Source: Aquitalea sp. LB_tupeE
GTDB lineage: Bacteria > Pseudomonadota > Gammaproteobacteria > Burkholderiales > Chromobacteriaceae
DNA: 64,000 nucleotides
Assembly (NCBI RefSeq): GCF_013391415.1
Contig: NZ_JACAXB010000017.1
Coordinates: 1 to 64,000, forward strand
Direction: 5' to 3'
Positions within the stretch are counted from its first letter, which is position 1, and each line of letters begins with the position of its first letter. Made by a program: the position numbers and the translations under genes. Below the pieces are notes generated by a model that was not told the origin of the DNA, ran no database searches, and saw only the letters and a program-made list of their open reading frames with translations. This document shows, piece after piece, positions 9,739-17,453 of the stretch.

Positions 9739-10604
9739 AGTGGTTTCTGGTACTGATTGTGGTGCTGAATCTGGCCGTGGCCGGTTATGGCAGCTTCAAG
9801 CAACGTCCGCCGGCGGACGTGCATGCGCAGGAAATCAGCCCTGAGCAGGTCAAGCTGTTGCCGGCAGACTGGCAGCCGGCCTCTGCCCCGGCCGGTGACG
9901 CCAGTGCGCCGCTGAAGGTGTTGGCATCCATGCCGCAAACCGAAGCGCTGAAGCCGGAAGACCTCAGCAAGGCTGCGTCACAGCCGGTGGCCGCCAAACC
10001 GGCCAAGACTGAGGCATCGGCCACTACGGCCAAGGCTGAAGTAAAGAATCCGCCGCCCGCCAAGCTAGTAGAAAAACCCGCCGAGAAAACGGCTGAAAAA
10101 CCCAAGACCGAAGCCATCAAGCCCGAACCCAGCAAGGCGCTGGCCTGCTACGACTGGGGTACGCTGGATGCCAAGTTGCTGACCCGGGTGAAGGGTGGTT
10201 TGCCCGGCCTCAAGCTCAAGCCCGAGCAACTGGTGGAAAGCAGCAAGGGCGAGGTCAAGGCCAATGGCAAGTTCTGGGTCTACCATCCGCCGCTGGCGAC
10301 CCAGTCTGAAACCCAGACTCTGTCTGCCGAACTGAAAGACAAGGGTTTTGACAACTACATCGTGCACAGCGCGGAATTCAAGGGCAGCGTGTCGCTTGGC
10401 CTGTTCGGCCAGGAGTCTGCTGCCAAGGCCATGCAGGCAAAGGTGAAGGCTGCGGGCTTTGACAAGGTGGCCGTCGAGCAGAAGGGTCAGAAATCTTCCG
10501 CGACGGTGCTCAGATTCAAGGCGCTGGACCCGCAGCAGGCCGAGCGTCTGCAAGCGCTGCAAAAGCGCCTGACGCCGGGGATTGCCTTGCAGGCTTGCCG
10601 TTAA
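9735..10604 (+). CDS. SPOR-domain membrane protein
   Basis: 289 residues: one N-terminal membrane segment (MKWFLVLIVVLNLAVAGYG), then a long Lys/Ala/Glu/Pro-rich periplasmic linker (about residues 60-135), then a C-terminal domain resembling SPOR (PF05036), with KFWVYHPPL, SLGLFGQESAAKAMQAKVKAAG and VEQKGQ. SPOR domains bind denuded septal peptidoglycan, so a role at division sites is likely but inferred. ATG at 9735 overlaps the coaX stop. A strong hairpin with a T-run (10741-10775) ends the operon. Confidence 0.8.
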   Translation: MKWFLVLIVVLNLAVAGYGSFKQRPPADVHAQEISPEQVKLLPADWQPASAPAGDASAPLKVLASMPQTEALKPEDLSKAASQPVAAKPAKTEASATTAKAEVKNPPPAKLVEKPAEKTAEKPKTEAIKPEPSKALACYDWGTLDAKLLTRVKGGLPGLKLKPEQLVESSKGEVKANGKFWVYHPPLATQSETQTLSAELKDKGFDNYIVHSAEFKGSVSLGLFGQESAAKAMQAKVKAAGFDKVAVEQKGQKSSATVLRFKALDPQQAERLQALQKRLTPGIALQACR

Positions 10605-10740
10605 TCGCAGCGGACAAGACGGTGTGGTGTCGCTGGCGTAAGCGATGCTGACGAAGCTGGGCGCAACGCCAAGGCATTGCGCTGCCGCAAATGCGCTGGC
10701 AATCAGGCTTGTCAGCAGACCCTTGCAAGATGGATGATGA

Positions 10741-10775
10741 ACGGCAATGGCGGGTGTTCCGCCTTGCCGTTTTTT
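10741..10775 (+). terminator. Rho-independent terminator of rfaE2-birA-coaX-SPOR
   Basis: ACGGCAA-t-GGCGG, a 5-base loop, CCGCC-TTGCCGT, then TTTTTT: a 12-bp stem with one bulged base followed by a T-run. It lies between the SPOR gene and the DUF1275 gene and shows that an in-frame extension of the latter to 10691 is not used. Confidence 0.85.
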
Positions 10776-10786
10776 CATGGTTCGCT

Positions 10787-11575
10787 ATGTCCCGACGTTC
10801 AAGCAATATCACCCGCCTGCTGGACCGTGGCGCTTTCAACGACCGTGTCCTGCGCCAGCTGGGCGGCTCGATGGCCTTTATTGCCGGCGCGCTCAATGCC
10901 GGTGGTTTCCTGGCGGTACAACGTTATACCTCGCATGTCTCCGGGGTGGTGTCCGGCATGGCCGACGACCTGGCCCTGGGGGAAGTTCGCCTGTCGCTGT
11001 CCATGTTGATCATGCTGCTGTGTTTCATCAGTGGTGCCATGCACTCCACCTGGCTGATCCTGTGGGCCAGACGCCAGCGTCTGCGCGGTGGTTACGGGGT
11101 GTCGATGATGGAAGAGGCCGGTTTCCTGCTGCTGTTTGGTGTGCTGGGTGCGGGGCTGGCCAGCCACAAAGGCTTGTTCACACCACCCACCGTGATGCTG
11201 CTGTGTTTCATCATGGGCATGCACAACACCATTGTCACCAAGCTGTCCGGTGGCCTGCTGCGCTCCACGCACATGACCGGCATTGCCACCGATATCGGCA
11301 TCGAACTGACCAAGATGAGTTACTACAACCATCTGCACAGCCCCAAGATCAAAGACATCAAATCCAACCGCAGCCGGCTGTGGGTATACAGCATGATTCT
11401 GACGGCCTTCTTCCTGGGCGGCGTGGTGGGGGCACTGGGTTTCAAGCATCTGGGCTATGCCTTTACCCTGCCGCTGGCCTTGCTGTTGTTTGCACTGGGC
11501 TTGCGCCCGGTATGGTACGACATGCGTCTGCGCTGGCGCTGGTGGCAGCATCGCCACGATGTGCGCCAGCCCTGA
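10787..11575 (+). CDS. DUF1275 (YoaK-type) membrane protein
   Basis: 262-residue integral membrane protein with about six hydrophobic segments, matching DUF1275 (PF06912): GGSMAFIAGALNAGGFLAVQ, then TSHVSGVVSGMADDLALG, then MTGIATDIGIEL. The function of the family is not established. The start at 10787 was chosen because the in-frame upstream extension contains the preceding terminator. Its stop is only four bases from the stop of the convergent M48 gene, so the two transcripts must overlap. Confidence 0.82.
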   Translation: MSRRSSNITRLLDRGAFNDRVLRQLGGSMAFIAGALNAGGFLAVQRYTSHVSGVVSGMADDLALGEVRLSLSMLIMLLCFISGAMHSTWLILWARRQRLRGGYGVSMMEEAGFLLLFGVLGAGLASHKGLFTPPTVMLLCFIMGMHNTIVTKLSGGLLRSTHMTGIATDIGIELTKMSYYNHLHSPKIKDIKSNRSRLWVYSMILTAFFLGGVVGALGFKHLGYAFTLPLALLLFALGLRPVWYDMRLRWRWWQHRHDVRQP

Positions 11576-11579
11576 AGTC

Positions 11580-12575
11580 TCAGCCAGCCTGGGGTGTGCA
11601 GTGGCTGGCAGTGTCCACCTGGTGGGTGCCGGGGTGGGCTGCCAGCAGGGTAGCGGCACTGTGGTCCGGCCCGTCCAGCCGCGCGAGCAAGGCATCGCGG
11701 GCGCACAGGCTTTGTGCACCCAGCAGGCGGCTGGCATAGGCGTCGGCTTCGGCCTCAAAGTCCGCAGGATATTTCATGTCCGCCAGCAGGATGGGGGCCA
11801 CAGCCAGCAGGGTGGAGCGGTCGCCACTAAACAGATTGACCGCCAGCGAAACACCGCCTGAGCGGATCAGGCCGCGCAAGCCGTGGCGTGCTTCGATGTG
11901 TCCCACCGCATGGGCCAGCATGGCCTGCATTTCCAGCGGGCTTTTGCTATTACGCACCAGTTGGTCGGTGACAATGATTTGCCCGCCGGGCAGGGGAATG
12001 ATGTCCGGACCCAGCTCGCGCGCATCCACCAGTTGCAAGTGATAACGATAGGGGCTGTTGCCCGGCACCAGCTGCTGCAATTGCTGTTGCAGTGCTTGCT
12101 GGCGGCTGTCCGGCAAGCGGGAAGGGCGTAACGTGCTGGTTTTCTCCAGCAGGCTCAGGGTGGCGCTGGCCATCGCCTGTTCCACCGCGGGCGGGGTGCG
12201 GCGTGCGGCCTCGCTGGCAAGCCAGGGCAGGCCATTGCGGTAGGCAAACCAGCAGGCCAGCAGCAAGAGCAGCAAACCAGCCAGCCGCAGCTGCGGCCAG
12301 CAGCGCCGCAGCCCGTCCAGCAGGCGGGCGGCCAGTGGCAGGTGGCCGGTCAGTTGCTGGCATTGATAGGCGCTGGCCACCTCGATGATGCCACCGTCCG
12401 GTAATTGCAGCCGGTCTGGTCGACCGGCCCTGCCGGGGTGAAAGCTGACCTCCCGCGCCGGGTAGCGATGTGTGTGCACCCCGTCGGTGAACACCAGATG
12501 ATGGACATTGCGTTGCAGCATCACGGCTTTGCCGATCTGGCTGCGACCATCCAGATAATTGCCGGGCAGACTCAT
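11580..12575 (-). CDS. M48-family metallopeptidase homologue lacking the catalytic Glu
   Basis: 331 residues. The N-terminal domain (about 1-85) is followed by a membrane segment (LAGLLLLLLACWFA, about residues 99-112) and an M48 peptidase domain. The family motif HExxH reads HAVGH at residues 222-226 (MLAHAVGHIEARHG): the two zinc-binding His remain and the downstream FEAEAD (Glu274, third ligand) is intact, but the catalytic Glu is Ala223 (codon GCG, one base from GAG). The rest aligns with active relatives, for example LPGGQIIVTDQLV. Probably a zinc-binding but proteolytically dead protein, or a recent inactivating change. BepA at 42.7 kb shows the intact motif. Confidence 0.82.
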   Translation of the reverse strand: MSLPGNYLDGRSQIGKAVMLQRNVHHLVFTDGVHTHRYPAREVSFHPGRAGRPDRLQLPDGGIIEVASAYQCQQLTGHLPLAARLLDGLRRCWPQLRLAGLLLLLLACWFAYRNGLPWLASEAARRTPPAVEQAMASATLSLLEKTSTLRPSRLPDSRQQALQQQLQQLVPGNSPYRYHLQLVDARELGPDIIPLPGGQIIVTDQLVRNSKSPLEMQAMLAHAVGHIEARHGLRGLIRSGGVSLAVNLFSGDRSTLLAVAPILLADMKYPADFEAEADAYASRLLGAQSLCARDALLARLDGPDHSAATLLAAHPGTHQVDTASHCTPQAG

Positions 12576-12831
12576 GGCAGATGAATCCTGTTGCGCGCAA
12601 CCCGCGAAGGGGTGGCAGGCTGGTAGAGGGAAAGTATGTTGTTGTCTTTCCTAATCTGTAGCGCAAGCCGACTGCTTTGGCAACGGTGCGCTCACCCCTT
12701 GTTTGCTTTGTCTACTGGCTGGTGTTGGTGTTTTGCTGTTTTGATATAGGGGGCAAGCTGCTGGGTTCTGTGCTGTACTGACAGCATTGTGCTGTTGTGG
12801 CGCGGTTTTGCTTGAAGAAGGGGGTGAGAAG
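12576..12831. other. Divergent intergenic region
   Basis: The 256 bases between the divergent M48 homologue and the secreted DUF3298-like gene hold no supportable ORF. The stretch is relatively T-rich. The plus-strand gene has a strong Shine-Dalgarno (GGGGTGAGAAG) just before 12832. No clear promoter hexamers were recognised. Confidence 0.5.
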
Positions 12832-13962
12832 ATGCGCAAACTGGGTGGAGTACTATTGCTGATACTGGCGCACGGCGTGCTGGCTGCGCCGCAGTTATTG
12901 CAGGGCAAGGTCGGACAGGCCGCGGTTGTGATGGAGCTGGACATTGCCAAGGACGGTCAGGTGGAGGGGCGCTATTTTTATCGCAAACATCACCGCGATA
13001 TCGCCCTGACCGGCAGGCAGCAGGCCGATGGCAGCTTGCAACTGGGCGAGAACTTGCAATATGACGAACAGCGCAATGACATGACCCTGCGGCCGCAGAA
13101 CGGCGGCTGGGTAGGCGAATGGCATGGCCCCAAGGCTACCAAGTTAGTGCCGGTCAGCCTGAATGCCTATACCCAGTCACAGTGGCCGGCCAGCAACGAT
13201 GCCGCGTTAAACCCGGTACGCCAGCGTTCCGGCTACGACTATGTCCGCATGGTGGACTTGCCGCTCAAGGCAGGCAAGCGTGAGCGGCTGCAGGGTCATA
13301 CCCTGCAATGGTGGGACGAGCCAGTCAGCAAGATCCGCCTGTTCCGCGTGGTGGATGGTTATCCACAGGCCAGCCTGCAGCGCATCAACCAGCTGCTGGC
13401 CGAGCGCCAGTGGCAGGAAGTGGCTAGTTATTTCGACTGCCAGCTGGGCGGCGCACGGACTGCTGGAGCGGATTTCGAACAAACGGTGACGCCGCACCTG
13501 CTGGGCAGCAAGTTGCTGAGTGTCAGTATTTTCACCAGCTATTACTGCGGTGGTGCCCACCCGGATTTTGCCGATAATCCGCTGACGCTGGATGTTGCCA
13601 GCGGCAAGGCGCTGCAACTGGAGGATTTGCTGTGGGTAGGCAAGGGCAAGCCGCAACTGGCGCGCAAGGCCGGTGGCGAGCGGGCCGACTATCAGTATGA
13701 GGAGAAGGTGCTGGCACCCTGGCTGGTGAACACCCTGACCCGTCTGTATCCGGCGCAGACCAAGCCGGGTAATGAGGACGAGTGCGATTACCGCGACCCG
13801 CAGGTATGGCAGTTTGTTAGCTGGTATGCCACGCCGCAGGGGCTGACGCTGGGGCCGTCTTTTGCCCGCGTGGCACGTGCTTGCGAATATCCGGAGTGGA
13901 GCGTGCTGCCCTGGAGTGTGGTCAAGCAGCATCCGGGTGCGCGGCCGGACCTGCTGCCCTGA
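12832..13962 (+). CDS. Secreted protein with RsiV/DUF3298-like C-terminus
   Basis: 376 residues with a signal peptide (MRKLGGVLLLILAHGVLA-AP). The first half is beta-rich, with text such as GQVEGRYFYRKHHRDIALTG that recurs in secreted proteins of unknown role. The second half has SYYCGGAHPDF followed by LTLDVASGKALQLEDLL, which resembles DUF3298/DUF4163 (RsiV-type, substrate-binding-like) domains. The start is set by the signal peptide and the strong purine-rich ribosome site. Function unknown; periplasmic. It abuts a convergent acetyltransferase gene with no spacer between the two stop codons. Confidence 0.7.
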   Translation: MRKLGGVLLLILAHGVLAAPQLLQGKVGQAAVVMELDIAKDGQVEGRYFYRKHHRDIALTGRQQADGSLQLGENLQYDEQRNDMTLRPQNGGWVGEWHGPKATKLVPVSLNAYTQSQWPASNDAALNPVRQRSGYDYVRMVDLPLKAGKRERLQGHTLQWWDEPVSKIRLFRVVDGYPQASLQRINQLLAERQWQEVASYFDCQLGGARTAGADFEQTVTPHLLGSKLLSVSIFTSYYCGGAHPDFADNPLTLDVASGKALQLEDLLWVGKGKPQLARKAGGERADYQYEEKVLAPWLVNTLTRLYPAQTKPGNEDECDYRDPQVWQFVSWYATPQGLTLGPSFARVARACEYPEWSVLPWSVVKQHPGARPDLLP

Positions 13963-14430
13963 TCAGGCCGCCTGGCTGGTTTTCGGCTGGGCGCGGCGGG
14001 CAGGCTGCCAGCGGCCCTCTGCTGCGCCGCGCTGCCACTCCATATAGCGTTCGCCATGCTGCAGGGCCGTAAAGCCCAGCTGGCGGTAAAAGCCGCCGGC
14101 ATCACGCGAAACCAGCAAAAAGCGGCGTAATTGTTGCAATTGCGGGTGGTCCTGCGCAGCACGGATCATGGCCTGTCCCACGCCCTGACCGCGCCAGTCG
14201 GGTAGCACAAACACATCGGACAGATAGGCAAAGCTGGCGTAATCGGTAATCACCCGGGCAAAGCCGATCTGCCGCTGCTGGTGATAGGCGGCAATGATCA
14301 GCGAATGCTGGATGGCACGTTCCAGCAGCGCAGCATCCATGCCGCTGGCCCAGTGCGCCTGGGTGGTGAGGAATTGCAGGATCATGGCGCGGTCCAGCCG
14401 TGCCGGGTCGTGCGAAATGTCCAGTTGCAT
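13963..14430 (-). CDS. GNAT-family N-acetyltransferase
   Basis: 155 residues from MQLDISHD. The acetyl-CoA binding loop is clear: DVFVLPDWRGQGVGQAMIRA (Q/RxxGxG/A), followed by FYRQLGFTAL near the C-terminus. The start at 14430 is preferred to longer in-frame options because the fold begins right there. Substrate unknown. It lies between the convergent secreted protein and the end of the cobS operon. Confidence 0.8.
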   Translation of the reverse strand: MQLDISHDPARLDRAMILQFLTTQAHWASGMDAALLERAIQHSLIIAAYHQQRQIGFARVITDYASFAYLSDVFVLPDWRGQGVGQAMIRAAQDHPQLQQLRRFLLVSRDAGGFYRQLGFTALQHGERYMEWQRGAAEGRWQPARRAQPKTSQAA

Positions 14431-14513
14431 GCGCGCCGCTCCCTGATGGTGGATGCGGGCAGTATCCGGCGCGGACATCACCACACCATGACGACCTGAT
14501 GACAAGACTTTTA

Positions 14514-15284
14514 CTACGCCCTCAGCAGCGGTACCGGTAATAGCAACAAGCCCAGCAGCAGGATTTCACACACTTCGATGCCTGCGCCCAGGCAGTCACC
14601 GGTCATGCCACCCAGCTTGCGTTTGAGCCAGCCGCGCCACAGCAGTGCGGCCAGCGGTGCCAATAGCAGTGCCGGGGCTAGCCACAGCGACAGACCCAGC
14701 AAGGCCAGCAGGCCGATGGCCTGCGCCCGCCATTGCGGCTGCCAGGCAAAGCGTTCACCGCTGCCGGGTGCCAGTGGGGGCAGGGTGGCCGACCAGAACA
14801 AGGCAAACAGCCGCGCCCAGGCCGGTAACAGCAGCAGGCCGGGCAGCTTTTGAGGCTGACTGGCCAGCAACATCAGCAGCACCAGTTTGCTGACGATGGC
14901 GCAAATCAGCGCAATCACGCCAAAGCTGCCCACGTGCGGGTCTTTCAATACCTCGAAAAAGCGCTCGCGCGAACGATGGGCTGCGCCCATGGCATCACTC
15001 AGGTCGGCCAGGCCATCCAGATGCAGGCCGCCGGTAATGCCTATCCACAGCAACAGACCGGCCAGCGCCCCCAGCCAGGGGTCGTGCAGGCTGCCCAGCC
15101 ACACCGCCAGCCACAGCAAGCTGCCCAGCAGCAAGCCAACCGGCGCAAACCAGCGGGCGCTGGCTGCCAGCCATTCCGGGTGGAAGGTGCGCAGCTGCGG
15201 TGTAGGCAGGCGGGTGAGGAACTGGATGGCCAGAATCAGGCTTTGCCACCAGCGGGCGGGAGGGGTGGCTGTCGGCTGGCTCAT
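14514..15284 (-). CDS. cobS: Adenosylcobinamide-GDP ribazoletransferase (cobalamin synthase)
   Basis: 256 residues; joins adenosylcobinamide-GDP and alpha-ribazole (phosphate) to make adenosylcobalamin (phosphate). Polytopic membrane protein with the family motifs FLTRLPTP, GGLHLDGLADLSDA and SFGVIAL, and KLGGMTGDCLGA near the C-terminus. The ATG at 15284 overlaps the cobC stop by four bases. A 66-residue in-frame upstream extension runs antisense-like through cobC and was discarded. Last gene of cobT-cobC-cobS. Confidence 0.93.
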   Translation of the reverse strand: MSQPTATPPARWWQSLILAIQFLTRLPTPQLRTFHPEWLAASARWFAPVGLLLGSLLWLAVWLGSLHDPWLGALAGLLLWIGITGGLHLDGLADLSDAMGAAHRSRERFFEVLKDPHVGSFGVIALICAIVSKLVLLMLLASQPQKLPGLLLLPAWARLFALFWSATLPPLAPGSGERFAWQPQWRAQAIGLLALLGLSLWLAPALLLAPLAALLWRGWLKRKLGGMTGDCLGAGIEVCEILLLGLLLLPVPLLRA

Positions 15285-15883
15285 GCTTCGCCGGGGCTTT
15301 CCAGATGCATCAGATAGGCCGGATGGCCTTCCAGAATGGACAGTTGGGCAAAGCCGCCGCGCTGTACGGTCATCAGCTTGGCCACGTCGAATTCGGTGCC
15401 CAGCAGCTCGGCCAGCAGGGCGGTGATCACCCCGCCATGGCACACCAGTACCCGGTGGCTGCCACGCGCGGTCTGAATCCATTCGCTGAATCCGCTCAAC
15501 ACCCGGGTGCGGAAGACTTCATAGCTTTCCCCGCCGGGCGGAATCAGCTCGCCCGCGGCCACGCGGCTGCCCCAGTCCGGATGCTGGCCGGACAGTACCG
15601 CACGCGACATGCCGTCCCAGTCGCCAAAGTCGAATTCGGCAAAGCGTTCGTCCACCTTCAGCGGCAGCGAGCCATGCAGGGCCTGATGCACAGCAAACTC
15701 GCGGCAGCGTTGCAGCGGCGAGGTGGCCATGCTGGTGACGGGTGCCAGCTGGTTCAGCCGTTGCCAGCTGCGGCTCATCTGCTCGCAGCCCAACTCATTC
15801 AATGGCAGGTCGGTGCGGCCGATCAAACGGCCGTCGTGGTCGATTTCGCCGTGGCGCAGCAAGGTGAGCGTATACGGGTTCAT
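15281..15883 (-). CDS. cobC: Alpha-ribazole phosphatase (histidine phosphatase family)
   Basis: 200 residues with the phosphoglycerate-mutase-like motif LLRHGEIDHDG at the N-terminus (phosphohistidine His in RHG) and VLVCHGGVI carrying the second catalytic His. In the nucleotide loop pathway it removes phosphate from alpha-ribazole 5'-phosphate or from adenosylcobalamin 5'-phosphate. Function is assigned from its position between cobT and cobS; sequence alone would only give a histidine phosphatase. Confidence 0.85.
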   Translation of the reverse strand: MNPYTLTLLRHGEIDHDGRLIGRTDLPLNELGCEQMSRSWQRLNQLAPVTSMATSPLQRCREFAVHQALHGSLPLKVDERFAEFDFGDWDGMSRAVLSGQHPDWGSRVAAGELIPPGGESYEVFRTRVLSGFSEWIQTARGSHRVLVCHGGVITALLAELLGTEFDVAKLMTVQRGGFAQLSILEGHPAYLMHLESPGEA

Positions 15884-15886
15884 GCC

Positions 15887-16921
15887 TCAGTCTTTCTCAG
15901 TGACGCCGGCCTGGGCAAACGTGGCCATTTCGGCGTGCAGCTTGATGGCCAGTTGCAGCAAGGGCACGCAGGTGGCAGCACCGGAGCCTTCACCCAACCG
16001 CATGCCCAGCGCCACCAGCGGCTTCAGTTGCAGGGCTTCCAGTGCCAGCTTGTGACCGGTTTCTTCCGAACAATGGCTGGCCAGCAGCCAGTCGGCCACT
16101 GCCGGGTCGATGGCGCGGGCGGCCAGGGCGGCGGCGCTGGCAATGAAACCATCCACCAGCGAGGGCACACCCAGTGCCGCGCCTTCCAGATAGAAACCCG
16201 CCATGGCGGCAATTTCCAGCCCGCCCAGTTCCGCCAGCACAGCCTTGCCATCCAGATGCTGGCCTTGCAGGCGGTCCAGCGCCTGTTGCACCACGCGGCG
16301 CTTGTTGACGAGGCCGGCGTCGTCGATACCGGTGCCGCGGCCGACAATGCTGTCCACGCTGTGGCCTGCCAGACGGCAGATCAGCGTGGCAGACGGCGTG
16401 GTATTGCCAATGCCCATGTCACCGGCAATCAGCAGATTGGCCCCGTGTTCCACAGCGCGCCGCGCCGCAGCGCGGCCCACCTCCAGCGCGGCCGCGCACT
16501 GTTCTGCCGTCATGGCAGCTTCCACTGCCAGGTTGGCAGTCCCGGCGGCTACCTTGGCCTGCACAATGGGCAGTTCCGGCAGCGGGCCCAGTACACCCAC
16601 GTCCACCACTTCCAGCCGTGCGGCAATGGCGCGGGCCAGCACGCAAATGGCAGCGCCACCGGCGGCAAAATTCTTGACCATTTCACCAGTTACGATGGAC
16701 GGATAGGCAGACACGCCTTCCGCTGTCACGCCGTGGTCGCCGGCAAATACGGTGATGGCCGGCTGCAGGGCGTCTGGAATGGTTTTGCCCTGCCATGCGG
16801 CAAAACGACAGGCCACCGTTTCCAGTACACCCAGGCTGCCGGCCGGTTTGGTCAGCGAATTCTGGCGTTGCAGGGCGGCTTCATGAAAAGCGTGGGCAGG
16901 AAGGGCAATGGCCTGGGACAT
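15887..16921 (-). CDS. cobT: Nicotinate-nucleotide--dimethylbenzimidazole phosphoribosyltransferase
   Basis: 344 residues; makes alpha-ribazole 5'-phosphate from nicotinate mononucleotide and dimethylbenzimidazole. Motifs: LTKPAGSLGVLE, FAGDHGVTAEGVSAYPS, GDMGIGNTTPSA, and MRLGEGSGAA with the catalytic Glu near the C-terminus. Start MSQAIALP at 16921 agrees with family length. First gene of cobT-cobC-cobS. It is divergent from the riboswitch-controlled btuB operon, and I see no second riboswitch on its own side. Confidence 0.93.
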   Translation of the reverse strand: MSQAIALPAHAFHEAALQRQNSLTKPAGSLGVLETVACRFAAWQGKTIPDALQPAITVFAGDHGVTAEGVSAYPSIVTGEMVKNFAAGGAAICVLARAIAARLEVVDVGVLGPLPELPIVQAKVAAGTANLAVEAAMTAEQCAAALEVGRAAARRAVEHGANLLIAGDMGIGNTTPSATLICRLAGHSVDSIVGRGTGIDDAGLVNKRRVVQQALDRLQGQHLDGKAVLAELGGLEIAAMAGFYLEGAALGVPSLVDGFIASAAALAARAIDPAVADWLLASHCSEETGHKLALEALQLKPLVALGMRLGEGSGAATCVPLLQLAIKLHAEMATFAQAGVTEKD

Positions 16922-17073
16922 GGTGCAGTTTCTCGAGGTTGGCATGGACTAGAGCGCGACTCTAAGACATGGGGGGCAGCACGGCAAGCTGAATGCCGCC
17001 ATGGCATTGGCATTGCTTGTTGCATATCAAGACTGTTCGTGCCAAATCGCCGCGGTTTAGCGGCAATCTGCCG

Positions 17074-17079
17074 TATAAT
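17074..17079 (+). promoter_or_regulatory. -10 element of the btuB operon
   Basis: A perfect TATAAT places the expected transcription start about 17086, exactly where the P1 strand of the cobalamin riboswitch begins. The -35 is weak. The agreement between hexamer and riboswitch start makes this promoter credible. Confidence 0.65.
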
Positions 17080-17081
17080 CG

Positions 17082-17270
17082 CTGCCGGACAGGTGTCCGG
17101 ATTTGCGTGATCCGGATGAAACGGGAAGCCGGTAAAAGCCGGCGCTGCCCCCGCAACGGTAAGGTCTGGCTGGCGCATGCCGGCCCAGTTGTCGCCATTG
17201 CCACTGTTGCCATGTGCAACGGGAAGGAGCGACAGCGCAAGACTAAGCCCGGAGACCGGCCTGTCCCTTA
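17082..17270 (+). promoter_or_regulatory. Cobalamin riboswitch (AdoCbl-type, RF00174-like)
   Basis: The leader contains the conserved B12-box region GCCGGCGCTGCCCCCGCAAC (about 17129-17158), the upstream GGGAAGCCGGT, and the 3' signature AAGCCCGGAGACCGGCC. The closing stem pairs GGACAGG (17087-17093) with CCTGTCC (17260-17266). Binding of adenosylcobalamin should repress btuB-cobU-btuF. I could not identify the expression platform with confidence in the 183 bases up to btuB. Confidence 0.93.
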
Positions 17271-17453
17271 TCGTCTGCTGAATGGCAGGCGGTCGCTGTA
17301 CATCGCGGGGAGGCGATCTGGCAAACAGCAGGCGGGCCCATCGGGCCGTTCCGGTGTCATCCATTCTCAATGGCGCAAGCCATCCTCTTCGCACTTCTTG
17401 TGGCTGTGGCAGCGTTTGCCCGGCTGGTTTCATGTTTCTGGAGTGTGTGTTTC
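17271..17453 (+). other. Leader between riboswitch aptamer and btuB
   Basis: 183 bases expected to hold the expression platform. There are possible stems (CTGCTG with CAGCAG, and CGGGCCC near CGGGCCG), but no clear T-run terminator, so translational control is more likely. An in-frame ATG at 17370 would extend BtuB by 28 hydrophobic residues but lacks a ribosome site. Confidence 0.4.

Noticed and set aside
10691-10786. Longer start for the DUF1275 protein
   Set aside because: The extension contains a complete rho-independent terminator and has no ribosome site.
15305-17110. Long plus-strand open frame over cobC-cobT
   Set aside because: Opposite strand of confident cobalamin genes; Gln/His/Gly-rich composition without domains.
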